From NCBI GenBank assembly GCA_016801845.1, contig CM028927.1, positions 8,332,501 through 8,396,500 on the forward strand: a DNA stretch of 64,000 nucleotides, in the 5' to 3' direction. A program made the position numbers and the translations under genes. This DNA is from Polydactylus sextarius (Eukaryota > Chordata > Actinopteri > Polynemidae). The notes below the pieces were generated by a model. That model had not been told where the DNA came from. It ran no database searches and was given only the letters and a program-made list of their open reading frames with translations. Shown piece by piece: positions 47,936 through 60,486 of this stretch; the first letter of the stretch is position 1; every line of letters begins with the position of its first letter.

Positions 47936-49429
47936 ATCTAAGGTGTTCAAATCTATATCAATACTATCTCAGTGCAACACAAGAACCACCATGCAGCACA
48001 GATGTGGGTGGTGGTCTTGGTCTTACAGTCCTGCAACTGAAGGAACATTAATTACCAAGGGTCTGAGTCAATCAGCCATGGATTTTCAATTACTCTTCGA
48101 ATGGTGGCCATGAAATGGCCAGGGATTCATTTCAATGATCTGCCCAGAACACAAGTAGAATTTTTCACCGATGGTATCCGATACCTTCTGGTCTTTGCTG
48201 TCAACCCTTTGTCCAGAAAGACGGAGAGAGAGAGAGAAAGAAGTAGCTGAAATCTTGCTACAGGTGTAATACAAAGTCTGTCCAGCTATACAGAAACCTC
48301 TCGCCTTCTCTTTCATAGCCTTCCTCCCTCCATCTTACCATGGTTCTCTTCTTTACTCCCTCTGACTTTTCAATTTCCAGAGACCTGCAGGGTCCAAAAG
48401 GCTAGCTCAAAGAGGACTGTAAATTTTTAAAATTCCATCACCTCGGTTGCAAGGAAGACATGGCCAGGGTCTGAGGTGGACTAGCCATCAGACATCAAGC
48501 AGCATGAAAGACCCCCTGAGCATGATGACACCAAAGACTGAATATCACTCAAACCTTTGGTTTCTACAGGGCATGTGTTACACTGTGCACAATGAAAGTG
48601 TGCTAAAAAGACGGTGGAATGTTGGATGGGTTTAAATGATACATACAGAACATTTTTCAGCCCGTTCTTCAGCTTGTGTTGATGCTGATCTGGTTTAGTT
48701 TTCAAATTTTCATATTTGCCTGTTTGTTGACTTTATATTTGGTAGCCCATTCTATTGATTAAAACTGTAATTTAGGGAAGAATGCTGAGAGATTACTCAG
48801 AAGATGCATCAGTAAATTGAACAAAAAACACTGGTCAATGGAAAGGATCATCTGTGTTCACTGTTATAAACATGATCTGCAGATTATAGCCCCCCATTCA
48901 GAGACAAAGGAGACCCATTTAGAAAAGCAGAGGCGTGTGTTCAAGGGTTCACTGCTTACCCCATAATTATACCAATTAAGCTGATTACTCCCACTGTTCT
49001 CTGCCGGTGGGGGAAAAGGAAGTAATGCCACAACAGTGCCTGAAATCAAAGTTTACCTCTGCAGGATAAACACTCAGTGCAAATAAAATCTCTATCTAGG
49101 CTTCATGTTCCCTCTATCTATCTCTCTCTCAGCCTGATGGATCAATAAAGGCAGGTTGGAGAGTTCGTGGAGGAGAGAGTCACTATGGAAGGGTGGGGTG
49201 GGGGATGTCCAGGAAGCTAATCGAGGGACAAAATAAATATTTCGCATTCAAAGGCGACCTATTGTTGTCTTTTGATAGCCTCTGTGAATTCAACTATTTT
49301 ATGTTGTCCGTGATAAGTCTCACACTTGTCAAAAATCACTCTGGAATGGACGAGAGGAAATGGGATGAACCATCATTCGACACTTATTTTAGGATGCAGA
49401 TTTTTAAAAATATTTTAGAAGTACAGCAG

Positions 49430-52370
49430 AGCTAGTTAAATGCTAGCATGTATAGGAAAATTTTAACCTTAGGGATCTAAGGTATCTAGTGAGCTGGCTT
49501 GCCTAATATCTATGGGCAATGTGTTCCATAGTCTAGGGGCATAATTAACAAAGGCTGCATCCCCAGTCTTCTCTATGGCTGTTGCTGGGAACCTCCAATA
49601 AAGCAGCAGCAGATGATCTCAATGTTCTAGAGGGCACGTAGCTGACAAGGGATTTGGTGATGTAGTTTGGTCCTTGTCCATTCAGAGCTTTGTATGTCAG
49701 GAGGAATACCTTGAAATTTATTCTAAATGTCACAGGAAACAAGTGCAAAGCAGCTAAGACTGGACTAATGTGTTCTCTTCTTTTGGTTTTGGTTAATAGC
49801 CGAGTTGCAGAATTTTGGATGAGCTGAAGTCTGTCAGTGGCTTTTTGGAAGGCCAGTAAAGAGTGCATTGCAGTAATCTAGTCTGCTTGAGATGAAGGCA
49901 TGAATTAGTTTTTTGACATCTTTCTGATTTATAAACAGCTGTGCTTTAGCTATGTTTCTGAGGCAATAAAATGATGCTTTTGTTACCTTGGTGATGTGTG
50001 AACAAAAGCTCAGATCAGGATCTAAAATGACACCAGACTTGTGACCTCAGGTTTAATCCACTAAATTAACTTCCCCAGATTATTGAGCAGCAATTGTCTT
50101 TTTGCTTTGGGGCCAAAAAAGAAGATCTCAGTTTTGTCCTCATTTAATTTCAGGGAATTATTGCTCATCCAATCATTTATTGCTAATAGACAATTGGTGA
50201 TGGAATCAATCGCTGCAACATCCTTTGGTTCAGCGGATATGTACAGCTGAGTGTCATCGGCATAGCTATGGAAACACACATTGTGCTCTCTGATGATGTC
50301 AGCCATGTATAATGAGAGTAACAGTGGGCCAAGGCAGCTCCCTTGTGGGACCCCATAGCGAATGTCATATTTCTTAGATACATGATCTCCAAGGTTGACA
50401 TAAAACTTTCTCCCTCTGATGTATGTTTTGAACCAGTTTAAGACACAGTCAGACAGACCAACCCATTTTTCAAGATGACTGACTAGGATATTGTGATCAA
50501 TCGTGTCAAATGCTGCACTTAGATCTAAAAGGATGAGAACTGACACCTTATTCTCATCATAGTTCAGCCTGAGATCGCTGGTTATCTTTGTTAGGGCAGT
50601 TTCAGTTCTGTGTTTTGTTCTGAAACCCGACTGAAGCTCCTCCAGGATACCATTTTCTTCTAGGAAACCATTTATTTGGACTGAGATGATCTTTTCAAGT
50701 AGTTTGCTAATGAATGGGAGGCTGGATATCAGCCTGTAGTTACTCAGCATGTTGCTATCTAAGTTAGGTTTCTTTAGTAGTGGCTTTACGACAGCAATTT
50801 TCAGAAGGCATCTGGGAAGATACCTGTTCTCACTTAAAAAAATGCAGTAGGTACAGGGTCAGTGCAGGAGGTGGAGGACTTACACTGTCACCTGGTGACA
50901 GTTGCAAAGTTCAGTCAATGTAATAAATCGAAATCTTTCCATGGTTACATTACAGTGTTTGCTCAGATCATCTGCATTCACAGTGGTATCAATACTGGAC
51001 CCGATTGATGCTATTTTTTTATCAAAAATATAGTAAGTTCTTCAACAACAATACTCTGGAGTTTCCAGCGTTCTCTGTAGTAATTCAGGAGAAATATTTC
51101 TTTCTTACCATGTGTACAGCCTTATTATAGGTAGTCATGGCATTTTTGTATAAATCAAAGTGAACTGTGAGCTTTGTTTTTCTCCATTTTCTTTCAGCTG
51201 CTCGGCAGTTTCTCTTTATTTCCTTAACATTTTTATTATTCAGCCATGGGAAGATTCTGTTGGTTGACCTCTTTTTGACCTTTAGTGGGGCGACAGTGTT
51301 TAACACAGATGACAGTTCACCATTAAGATTTTCTACCATGTTGTTTGGAGAGCAGTCATGAAGGGCTCGAATGATCTCTTAAGATCAGAAAATGCAGCTT
51401 CAGCTTTATTGTCTAAAATCCTCCTTTGGACCAGAACCTCCTTTTTAGTCCTAGCTAAGGTTATCTCAGTATCAAAGCATACACAGTGAAGGTCACAGAG
51501 AGGTAATTCAGTTACTGTGATATTGTTGATCTTTAACTTAGTTGTTATTACTAAATCTAGAGCATTACCATGTTGATGAGTCAGACCAAGTACGTGTTGA
51601 GTGAGTGCAAAGCTGTTTAGTAGTTTTGTGAGCTCTATAGTTTTGGGGTCATTTGTTTTATTGAAGTGAATATTCAGGTCTCTGTTTAGAATCACATTAT
51701 CATAACCAGTAACACAGAGTGAGATCAGTTCAGAGAACTCCTGTATAAAGATTGATGAGTGTTTTGGTGGTCAATATAATGTAACAAACACTACTGACTC
51801 TATTTTGAGCTCAAAAGCAAGATATTCCATTTATGTGAATTCACCCAGTTCAATGACTTTAAAAACAAGCTGTGAGGAGAAGATAGATGCAGCCCCCCCC
51901 CTCCTGTTTTGTCTCGCTGACTGATAAAAACTATAGTTGGACAAGCTTCAAGCATTATTGCTGTAGCAGTGTCATTATTGAGCCAGGTTTCAACTAAGAA
52001 AATGCAGTTTTTGCCTAATATGCAGTTTTTTTTTCTATTATCAGGTCATTAACTAGAAATGTTTTATTGTTCAGTGATCTGACATTTAGGAGGGTCAGTT
52101 TCAGCTGCTGAGAATCTGTGTCAGGAGAGGGGACTGGTTTTGGCTGGACATCAACAACTTTAAAATAACTGGCACAGATACCCCGTGATCTCTGGTTACA
52201 GCGATGTATTTTACCATGCCACCAGCTATTTAAGATTACCGGTATGTTTAGTGGGGTAGCATGGTGCATGTCCTATCTCCGTTTTTGTTGAAGTAATTTG
52301 TCAAGTTCATCAAGCTTTTGTTTTGCTCTTAAACCATATAAAGTGAAAACTGGGTATTATTGCATTTTCA
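49430..52370 (-). mobile_element. L2-type LINE, nearly full coding length but inactivated
   Basis: Reading leftwards, an N-terminal endonuclease part (52370-52015) includes LTLLNVRSLNNKT. A further endonuclease block (51695-51333) includes LDLVITT and a degraded DLHCV where SDH is expected. A linker block follows (51339-51085). A 229-codon reverse-transcriptase frame (50750-50061) has LLDLSAAFDTIDH at residues 74-86, YGVPQGS around 132-138 and catalytic YADD at 163-166 (50264-50253). C-terminal blocks include SSRLDYCNALF, RLQLIQNSATRLLT and, in another frame near 49550, PRLWNTLPIDIR. At least four frame breaks make it non-functional. It lies in the same orientation as gabbr2. Assignment to L2 rather than another CR1-group clade is likely but not proven. 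Confidence 0.8.
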
Positions 52371-53699
52371 GACAGCATCAAAAGCTTGACTGTGTGTGTG
52401 TGTGTGGTTTTTAAAGTGTGGCCTAATGACACCACAGAAAATGTCAAGATTATTACTAACCGAGTAGTAAGCCAGTGTGCAGTTGGCTCTGTTTTTTTCT
52501 TGTGTAGGTGTGTGTATGGGTGTCTGTGGGTGGGGGAACAAGAAGAAAGTGACAGTGGTTACTTTCAATTATGTCCTTATTCATATTTAATGGTGTTTAT
52601 TGGAGCTAAAGGTCAGTGGTGGTGTGTTTATGTAGGTTTCCTAACACAGAGGGAGGTAGCTGGTGTCCCAGTGGTAAGTCTGTGCTGTCTCTTTAAAAAT
52701 GCACGGTGCTCCACCACAGGAAGCGGTGACCCCCTTGGTGTTAACCTATTGAGAATTAAATATCAGGTAACATAGGCAATGAAATTCCACATCTCACTTC
52801 CTCTTCCTTCACAACCTTCTACAGTAATCCTAGAGAGTAAACACAACAGTATTTGCTTCATTTAATAAAAGGAATCGATTAGGATCAATTAGAATTTGGG
52901 GCTCTGTATTGATTTCCTCTGCATACATGCATGAGTAGCTTTGTAGGTGTACTGTTAATATCATACTGCATATCTAAATGAGCTGGCTATCACAGACCTC
53001 GTTTCAACAAGGGCATTCATTTACCAGGACAGGAAATGATTTGAAAGGCCAAGTGCTGGGAGTGTGTGAGGGGAATGTTCTTACTATATGAGCACTTAGG
53101 AGGATGAATAAATCCTGAATTTCCACCGTGATCAAATTCCAGGGTACCTTTATTTCATGCCTGATTTCATACACCTCGAACTTGAAAGCAGTGTCATCAG
53201 TTTATGCAAAAATACGAGTTCTGCTGCTCAAGTAAGACACCACAGGACAGCTTTGAACTGAAAATTAAGTATCACCCTCTCAACTGCAGGTGATGGAATT
53301 AAATATTGGACTGGCCAAAGCTTTCAGTGAAAAAGGAGGTGATCAAAATGTAGCACATAAAAATCTAGGAGCATGATATAAAAAAAAGTGGATACAGTTC
53401 TGTTTTAAAGCGTATTCAACTCAAGATGTTTTATCTGTTTGGTTTAATCCTATTAAAAACCAGAGAAATGTCTCTGCCTTTTTTCTGTGTTAGTCTGTCA
53501 GTTTTCTCAACAACAGCACATCTGATTTCCTACAAACCTGCTGGGGTTATTGCTGAGGACCCAAGTAAGTACACTGTTGACTGTGATGTTTTTGAGCTCT
53601 TTGTTTTACCCTTTAACATGTTCAAAAGGACAACAACCACCAAGAAAGGCAGGTATACAGCATGCTGTTTGATAATGTGAAAATGAGCAAGCTGTTGGA

Positions 53700-53785
53700 G
53701 GAGCATAGATATATTCCACTAGATGTCGCGTTGAATATGCCTGTCTATGGGACAAATGCGTCAACAGAGCCGCCATCTTGTGATG
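53700..53785 (-). repeat. Left flank sequence inverted relative to 54795-54876
   Basis: On the minus strand this reads AAGATGGCGG, then GACGCAT, then CGACATCTAGTGGAATAT and CTATG. The same series in plus orientation occurs right of the 28S fragment. Probably dispersed repeat sequence of unknown family. Confidence 0.5.
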
Positions 53786-54090
53786 GGGTAGCGCTCATTT
53801 TAAATGAATTAACGTCAGTCAGGACCAGAATTAAATCACCATACACCGGCAAATTTGAGAACTTTGTTTGTTACAAATGTCAGACATATATTTACGATTG
53901 AGGCGCGAGTAAAATGATAGAGAAGCGTTTTTTGTTAACATAGCCTACTTTTATGTTCAAAATGTAATGCCCATATAGACAAATTTTCACATCCTTCCAT
54001 TCAAAATAAACTTTAAATACACTCCCACTACATATTTATACTATATGCAGCTGTCCGTTTTAGAGTGATGCTGTTGTTTGTTATTCTTAG

Positions 54091-54476
54091 AAGAACAAGG
54101 TAGATAAGGGAAGTCGGGATATCAGATCTGTAACTTGGGGATAAGAATTGGCTCCAAGGGCTGGGTCAGTCAGGGTGGGGTGCGAAGCGGGGCTGGGCTT
54201 GTGCTGCGGCTGGCTGAGCCTCCTCTCTCCGCCACCTGCAACCTGCGGGTGGTCTGGTCTCTCGCAGACGCACGCTGGGCCCTTCTTGCAGATCTCCCGA
54301 GCTATGCCGCCCGTCGGAACCCCCGTTCGCACGAAGCTGCCTCAGCTGGCGCCCAGCAGCTGTCTTACAACTGGTGCAGACCAGGAAAATCCGACTGTTT
54401 AATTAAAAAGCATGGGGAAGGCCCAAGGTGTTGACGCCATGTGATTTCTGCCCAGTGCTCTGAATGTGAAGAAATT
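54091..54476 (+). pseudogene. 28S ribosomal RNA fragment (pseudogene)
   Basis: The sequence follows large-subunit rRNA in order. It opens with AACAAGGTAGATAAGGGAAG and GTAACTTGGGGATAAG. It continues ATTGGCTCCAAGGGCTGGGT, GGGTGCGAAGCGGGGCTGGG, then a GC-rich expansion segment, then CAGCAGCTGTCTTACAACTG, GACCAGGAAAATCCGACTG and TTTAATTAAAAAGCATG. It ends TTTCTGCCCAGTGCTCTGAA and GAAGAAATTC. Several CG-to-TG changes relative to recalled 28S and small deletions show an old non-functional copy. It stands out as GC-rich in AT-rich surroundings. No other part of the rDNA unit is nearby. It ends roughly 50-60 bp before the position of the R2 retrotransposon target in 28S. Open frames across it are artefacts. 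Confidence 0.9.
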
Positions 54477-54794
54477 CCCCAACATCAGCATATTACTTTG
54501 TTTAAGCCCATTTGAGCAGACAAATCTCTTGCTAAGAATTACTCCATGCCTAACCGAAAGTGACTAAAGTATGCATTACAACTCATTCCTATATTAAAAT
54601 AAAATTAAATCAATTCAAATTTGTCCATGTTAACAATTAACAATATCTGCATGGAAATGTCTTTAATAATTATCTTGTGGCCACATGTTATTATTTTTTT
54701 TAATCCAATGTCACCAGAGGGGCTTAATATAAAACAATATCTCCTCACATCAAACTATTTTACCGTGCGGTTGAATGACTGCTTTTGACCTGGG

Positions 54795-54876
54795 ACCTTG
54801 TTCCAATATGGCGGTGGTACTGATGCATGCTCAGGGGCTGAAGACGACATCTAGTGTAATATCTATGGAGGAGGAG
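54795..54876 (+). repeat. Right flank sequence inverted relative to 53700-53785
   Basis: Reads CCAATATGGCGGTGG, then CTGATGCATG, then CGACATCTAGTGTAATAT and CTATGGAGG. It matches the left flank on the other strand with spacing differences of a few bases. Confidence 0.5.
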
Positions 54877-55969
54877 CAGCTGAAGGTCAGGGATAAGAAG
54901 ATCATAGATCGTACAAAATGCTATGAGATAACTGCATTCACATCAAACAACAGCACCAACTGCAGGAAGAGAAACACCAGCAGAGACTGAACAAGCAGCC
55001 CCACGCAGCCAAAATCCTTCAACTCAAGAAAGAGATGCAGAATCTCTCAAGACCAACAGACGTACTAATGATCAATTCAGATGAAGTCCTCCTAATTAAG
55101 TACAAAGTTCTACAGGAGACACAAGGGGAAGAAAATAAACAGTATTAAGAAAAGGGGGATATTGGAAGAAACAAAAGGAGAAGGCAGAATGGTTGTTGAT
55201 TGTCCCATAATTTCATTTGCCCACCAAATGGTGCAGTTGTGTCCCATCAATAATTTAAAGGAAAAAAGCAACTGGTGTATCTCAAAACATCATGTCCTTT
55301 TGATGACCCTGAGAAAAGCTTTGCAGTGCAGTCTACACTCAGTGTGTAGTCTATTGATAATGGATGATAGAGTATAGATTTTTATCACTATAAACAAAGT
55401 CACAACCAGATTTATACTCAACCTCCCTGGCAGCTTGACACTGTAGTTTAACAGAAAACAGCATATTTTCACTTGCAGATCAATCTACATCTGGTGCTCC
55501 AATCTAACCGTCAATGAAGGAATCTGTCAATGTGCCCGACTGAATTTATTTTGATTCTCTCATCAACCACTTATCCGCTCATCATTCAACATGCAGTGCA
55601 CTTAATATTACATCTTTTTGAATTAAAAAAAACTTGTTGACCGTCGACTGCATGCTGCCACTAAAATCTGGGCTAAGGACTAACCCTTACAAAAGAGGGA
55701 TCTCCTATTTATTCACACTGGTACGCAAAAAAGTTTTTGCATCTGCTAAAACTCGTGCTGAGGCGGATGTTGAGTTCTATCACATTATTCAAACAGACAG
55801 GACGACAACAGCTAAAAAGGTTTAGTTAAAATAAGATAAAAATGACAGGAAACAGTTCTGAAGTATTTGGATGCTGTACTTTACTCTGAGACCAACACAA
55901 GCTTGCTTTTAAAAGCACTGGGGTATTTCTAAATTTAAAGGCGGGTACAAGTTGAAAATGCATCTACCA

Positions 55970-55975
<6 letters not shown>

Positions 55976-56002
<27 letters not shown>

Positions 56003-56003
56003 G
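55976..56003. repeat. (TG)n microsatellite
   Basis: Fourteen uninterrupted TG units. Confidence 0.95.
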
Positions 56004-56035
56004 ATCATAACATGAGTGTATGAATGTCTGAATAT

Positions 56036-56055
56036 GACACGTGTGTTCACGTGTC
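56036..56055. repeat. Inverted repeat containing two CACGTG boxes
   Basis: GACACGTG, spacer TGTT, CACGTGTC. Each arm contains a perfect canonical E-box. It lies 33 bp from a (TG)n tract. Confidence 0.8.
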
Positions 56056-56170
56056 TTGTGTGCTCATGATATCTGAAGAGATCTGTTTTACATGTAAGTT
56101 TATTTAAGTGAGTGAATTTAAGTGAGTGTGTATTAGTCTGCTATAAGCAATCATGTCTGTACCTGCATGA

Positions 56171-56171
<1 letters not shown>

Positions 56172-56205
<34 letters not shown>
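56172..56205. repeat. (TG)n-(AG)n microsatellite
   Basis: About twelve TG units followed by AG units. Confidence 0.9.
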
Positions 56206-58108
56206 GTTCAAGGACAGACAAAATTCACTCTATACTAATGAGCTAGCTGTGCTGCTGTCTCTGTTTTGTCTCTCAGGCCCTCCTCCTTTCAAACCACTAA
56301 AAGGTTTGAATTAAAATTTTAAACAGAGATGTGCTTTGCTGCCTACATCTCAGGACATTTATATATAAGACACACTTCACATAATTCAAAGCACGGTGAG
56401 TCATATAGTTTGTGTGCTGTCTGTCAAGGTGAAAAATTCTTGCAGTTTAGAGAACTCAATTTCAGAGGACGTTTCAAGTCTGTCCATACTGCCATGCGTT
56501 TCAAGCAGCTGCAAATCCTCTACAACACTCTGCATGTGAAAGTGAGCCATGCACTAAATTTGTTGTAATTTTTTTTCAATGAAGCATTTTCTATCTCTAT
56601 ATATATATATATATTTGCATTATGATAGGACGGCATCATAAAGAAATGGCTTGGCACATGACAATGTAATAGCACCAGTTAGAGAACATAAAAAATCTCA
56701 GTATCATTTGAAAATGTCCGTCTACATATCACATGAAGAAACTGCGCTGTCATATTCAATGTGCACATCATGCTGCCAATTTACATGCAAATGTGGTGCT
56801 GCTGTAACATAACAAAGATAAATCTTTTGACAAATGTCACGCTATAAACGTATCATGATGCAGCAGTTGAGTGTGCTATGACTATTCATGAAATGAGCTT
56901 CTTTGTCTTTCTGTTCTTTGAAACAGTACAAACCTCTACCTCTGCCAGTTTAATTAGAATATGTGACTTTCTGATGCCAAATGTTTCACCAAATCTCCGC
57001 TTATTACAGCAGTTCCTACTTTGTTTGCCCAAGGATTGAGCCACTTTGAAAAGAAAAAAATAATTTTGTTACAGGAGAGGTTAAGGGGTGGGGGAGAGAA
57101 CGAAGAGGGTGAGAAAGAAAAGGAGGAAGAAGGAGATTGATTTGACATGGAACGAGAGAAACATGTTTGGAAAGTGCCGGCGCTTGCAAACGGAATCATC
57201 TGTGCATGTATGGGCATGTTCATTTTATCCATCTGAACAATTGTTTGTGTGAGTCTGAGCCCGAGTAACACAGCTGTTCAAAGAGGACACCAACTGCCAG
57301 TGAGATTTGTGATTTGAGAGGAGAGAAGCCATTTGCCTACTGTTTTCTCCCCCTGAAAAGAAAAATAAGTCTCGGAAACCAAGTCAAATTTGCCCACCGG
57401 CAACAATTTAGGAAATGGCAAGGTAGAATGGAATTAGCCCAGATCCCATATGTCTCCACCACAATGTCATCTGAGCAGCAAAAACAAACCATTTTACTTT
57501 TACTCACAGTTATATTTATATTGGTAGGAAACTGTGGAATAAGAAAAGTTCATGTATAGATTTTGTGTGCATTTTTTTCTCACTTTTCTCTCTTACTAAC
57601 TTCTTATGTAATAAGATAAGAATAATATGTCTTGAACTTGGGCAAGTTTAGTTTAATCCATGTAAACTTTCTAGGTATGGGAAGGGCTTATTAGTTTGAA
57701 TTAAACAAAGAAATGAATAATGTAAAAGTCAAGGTGATTTTTTTTCAAAAAATGCATTTTGCCTTAGTAAACACACTGTAATTTAGTGCAATGAAGCTTT
57801 TACATGGTACACAATGTGTGATTAACATAACTGCACAATCAGCAATTTGCTTGTTTTCTCTCCCTATCTCTTCCTCTTTGCCTTCGCTAAGTATGTGTAT
57901 ACTCTATGATGGCTTCCCAGCTCATGTGCCCTCATCTAGTATGAACTAGAGTAACACCTGTCAACAAAGATACACAGGATCATGAAGTACAAATCTATTT
58001 ACACAAAATAGACACAAAATATTTTATATACACAAAAATGACTAAGAAAAATTGGTAAACTAAAAACAAGAAGACTTAGTTTATGAGGGGCAAAGTATTT
58101 GAGGCATC

Positions 58109-58225
58109 AAAGTCAGCAGAAATTATCTTCTGGAACCATGAATGTTTGTCTGGAATTTCATAACAATCCACTTAATAATTGTTGAGATTATTCAGTCTGG
58201 ACGAGTGGTGGAACCAACCAACCAA
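58109..58225 (+). repeat. Abundant percomorph interspersed repeat, partial copy
   Basis: Contains AAAGTCAGCAG, ACCATGAATGTTTGTCTGG, ATTGTTGAGATTATTCAGTC and GTGGTGGAACCAACC, in the same order as the end of the copy at 47610-47935. Confidence 0.6.
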
Positions 58226-59953
58226 ATGAGGTTGCAAGACCTTGAGAAACTAAAAACCAAAAGGACTGACAGGACGTCATTCTTAAGACAATGATCAACT
58301 AGATCAAACTATCAGCTGGAAGTCAGTTGTGATTTTGGCTATATTACATATGTGTAGACCAATGTGGCCTGAAGTTTAAAAGAAACTTATCAAACTGGAT
58401 TCCATTTGCAGCCACAGACTAAAAAGAGAGGAATTCAATGACTGCACCAACAGGGAATGAAAATAGCATTGAGCTCAATATCAACCTCAAGGAGGCTTAA
58501 CGCTTCCGTATTCTGATGCCCCGATAAAGCGAAAGAGGATCGCGTGGGAGGAAAGAGACAGAAAAGAGTAAGAGAGGAAAAAAGACTTTAATCAAGTTAG
58601 GAGGTGGAATGCGTCTTTTGCCTGGGTCTATTGTTTGTAACTCGAAACGCTTTGATGTAATTTAATTCAATGTATTGAATGGAATGGACAAGTCTGTTGT
58701 TGTATTTCACTGTATTACATGTTGCTGTAAATACATTTTAGATTCAAAAGATTTTTTAGAATCAAAAGTATGAAAGCTTCATTTTACAATGTTATTTTTA
58801 AACCAGTATTTGTGTAGCGTGGTGAGAGTGAGATGCTTACCCTCCTTCATACTTTACTACTCTGTCAGTGTGTTTATATGTGTGCTGTTTAATCTTCTAT
58901 GAGAATCAAGTTATTTCATTACTATACATGTGCTGTACACTACACAGCAGGGAGGGGTGAGGGGACCACAAAGGAAGAGCAATGGAAAGTGGGTGGAAAG
59001 CACTCTGTAAGAGCCTTTCTGTCTTTCCATTTCCTCTCTCACCCACTAACTTTGTCCTCTTGTCTCTGTCTCTCTCTCTCTTCCTCTGTCTCTCTCAGGA
59101 GGGGAGTTGATGTTTCATATATTAGTGAGCTGTGTCAGACAGTTAAACTGCCCTTTATCGATCCTCTAAGCTTCACTCTTTCCAAGCAGCCGTTATGGTT
59201 TTAATGGCTTGTAATGGAGCCGGTTCCTCTTTGATGTCCAATTGCTCAGCAAGTGCGCCCTTGTTTTTGATATCGATACACGGGATCCTCCTAATGCTGG
59301 CCTCAGAGAAGCCAGTTTCCGACACAAATTTTCGGGTCGATGGTCTACAGAGTCCTGTGATTCTAAAATTTCCATATGATGGAGAAAGATGGCAGAGGAG
59401 ATGGAGGCAGATCAGGTGAAGCTCATTCAGACAACACTACAAAAAGAAACAAAAGATTCCCTCAGATTTGACATTATAAGACATTAAAACATTAACATTC
59501 ACATAACCTAAATCCACATAACCTAAAAAGAACTAGTTTTCTTAAATGATGCAATACCACTTCACAGCTTCTGGGTTAAGTGCACCTGACAACTTCTGAC
59601 ATCCTCTAAATCGGTCTGTCGATCTGTGACAGCAACAATCTAAAAAAAAAAAAAAAACATTAAAATTATTTTTAGTGCTATCAAACCCAGTGGTTCCCAA
59701 CCAGCCAGGAAACTATTTGGTTATGATTAACATGAGAGGCAACCTGGAAAAACATGTTTCCTCACTACTAAAGCTTTTTATTTTCTTAGACTTTCTTGTA
59801 ATCCCTGTATTTTATGTGAATTCATCTGTGAAGTAAATTCACTTCTTTTAAGAGAAAATATTCTTGGTAAACCAGCAGGTATTGACATGTTGTCACGAGT
59901 ACTGATTGCTATGATTGAGGTCACTTCTACAGTCTAAACCAAACTTGTATACA

Positions 59954-60486
59954 CTTATGAGTAGTGATGCACAATATATTGGGCGACGTTTTTTTTAACT
60001 TCGTACTGGTCCGATGTCAACAAATTCACCAACTTTACCTGCTATATTTAGTTGGGTCACTGTGTGTGTCTGTCTGCAGTGAGATGTGCTGTGTGGAAGA
60101 GGGTGAGGGGGAGCAGAGGGACGGGGAACTTGACATGCACAGCACAGCTGTCACATGATAAGAGCACACACTGCAGTGTGTAGTTTATTAATAATAACAT
60201 GATGAAGCAATCACGGTAAAGTCCGTTCCACCACTTGACCCTTGACCCGTCAGTGATCAGGGCCTCAGTGGAGACACAAATGCTACAAGGGCCCAGTGAT
60301 GTGTGATCTGTTATGTTATATTTAAGTCATTTACAGCGGTGTTTTTCCAGTGTGTACAAAATTTGACACATTATAGATAAAAAAATTCTACATACATCAA
60401 TATCAGCAAATATCGGTATCAGCAGTGACTGCAGATATTTAGATATCGGCCAAAAATCTTTACATCTGTGCATCCCTACTTATGAG
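59954..60486. mobile_element. hAT-like MITE with perfect 8-bp target duplication
   Basis: The element occupies 59962-60478 (517 bp), flanked by identical CTTATGAG at 59954-59961 and 60479-60486. The ends are TAGTGATGCAC on the left and TAGGGATGCAC (complement of the right end), a 10-of-11 match. Internal sequence near the right end reads AATATCGGTATCAGCAG and GATATCGGCC, as in a family of fish hAT derivatives that I recall with GATATCGG-rich ends. There is no transposase, so it is non-autonomous. Confidence 0.85.

Noticed and set aside
54087..54434. Overlapping Pro/Ala-rich open frames on both strands
   Set aside because: They are produced by the GC-rich 28S rRNA fragment, which is not protein-coding.
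59687..59701. CAGTGGTTCCCAACC, a typical hAT end
   Set aside because: I could not find the matching opposite end or a target duplication nearby, so no element is called.
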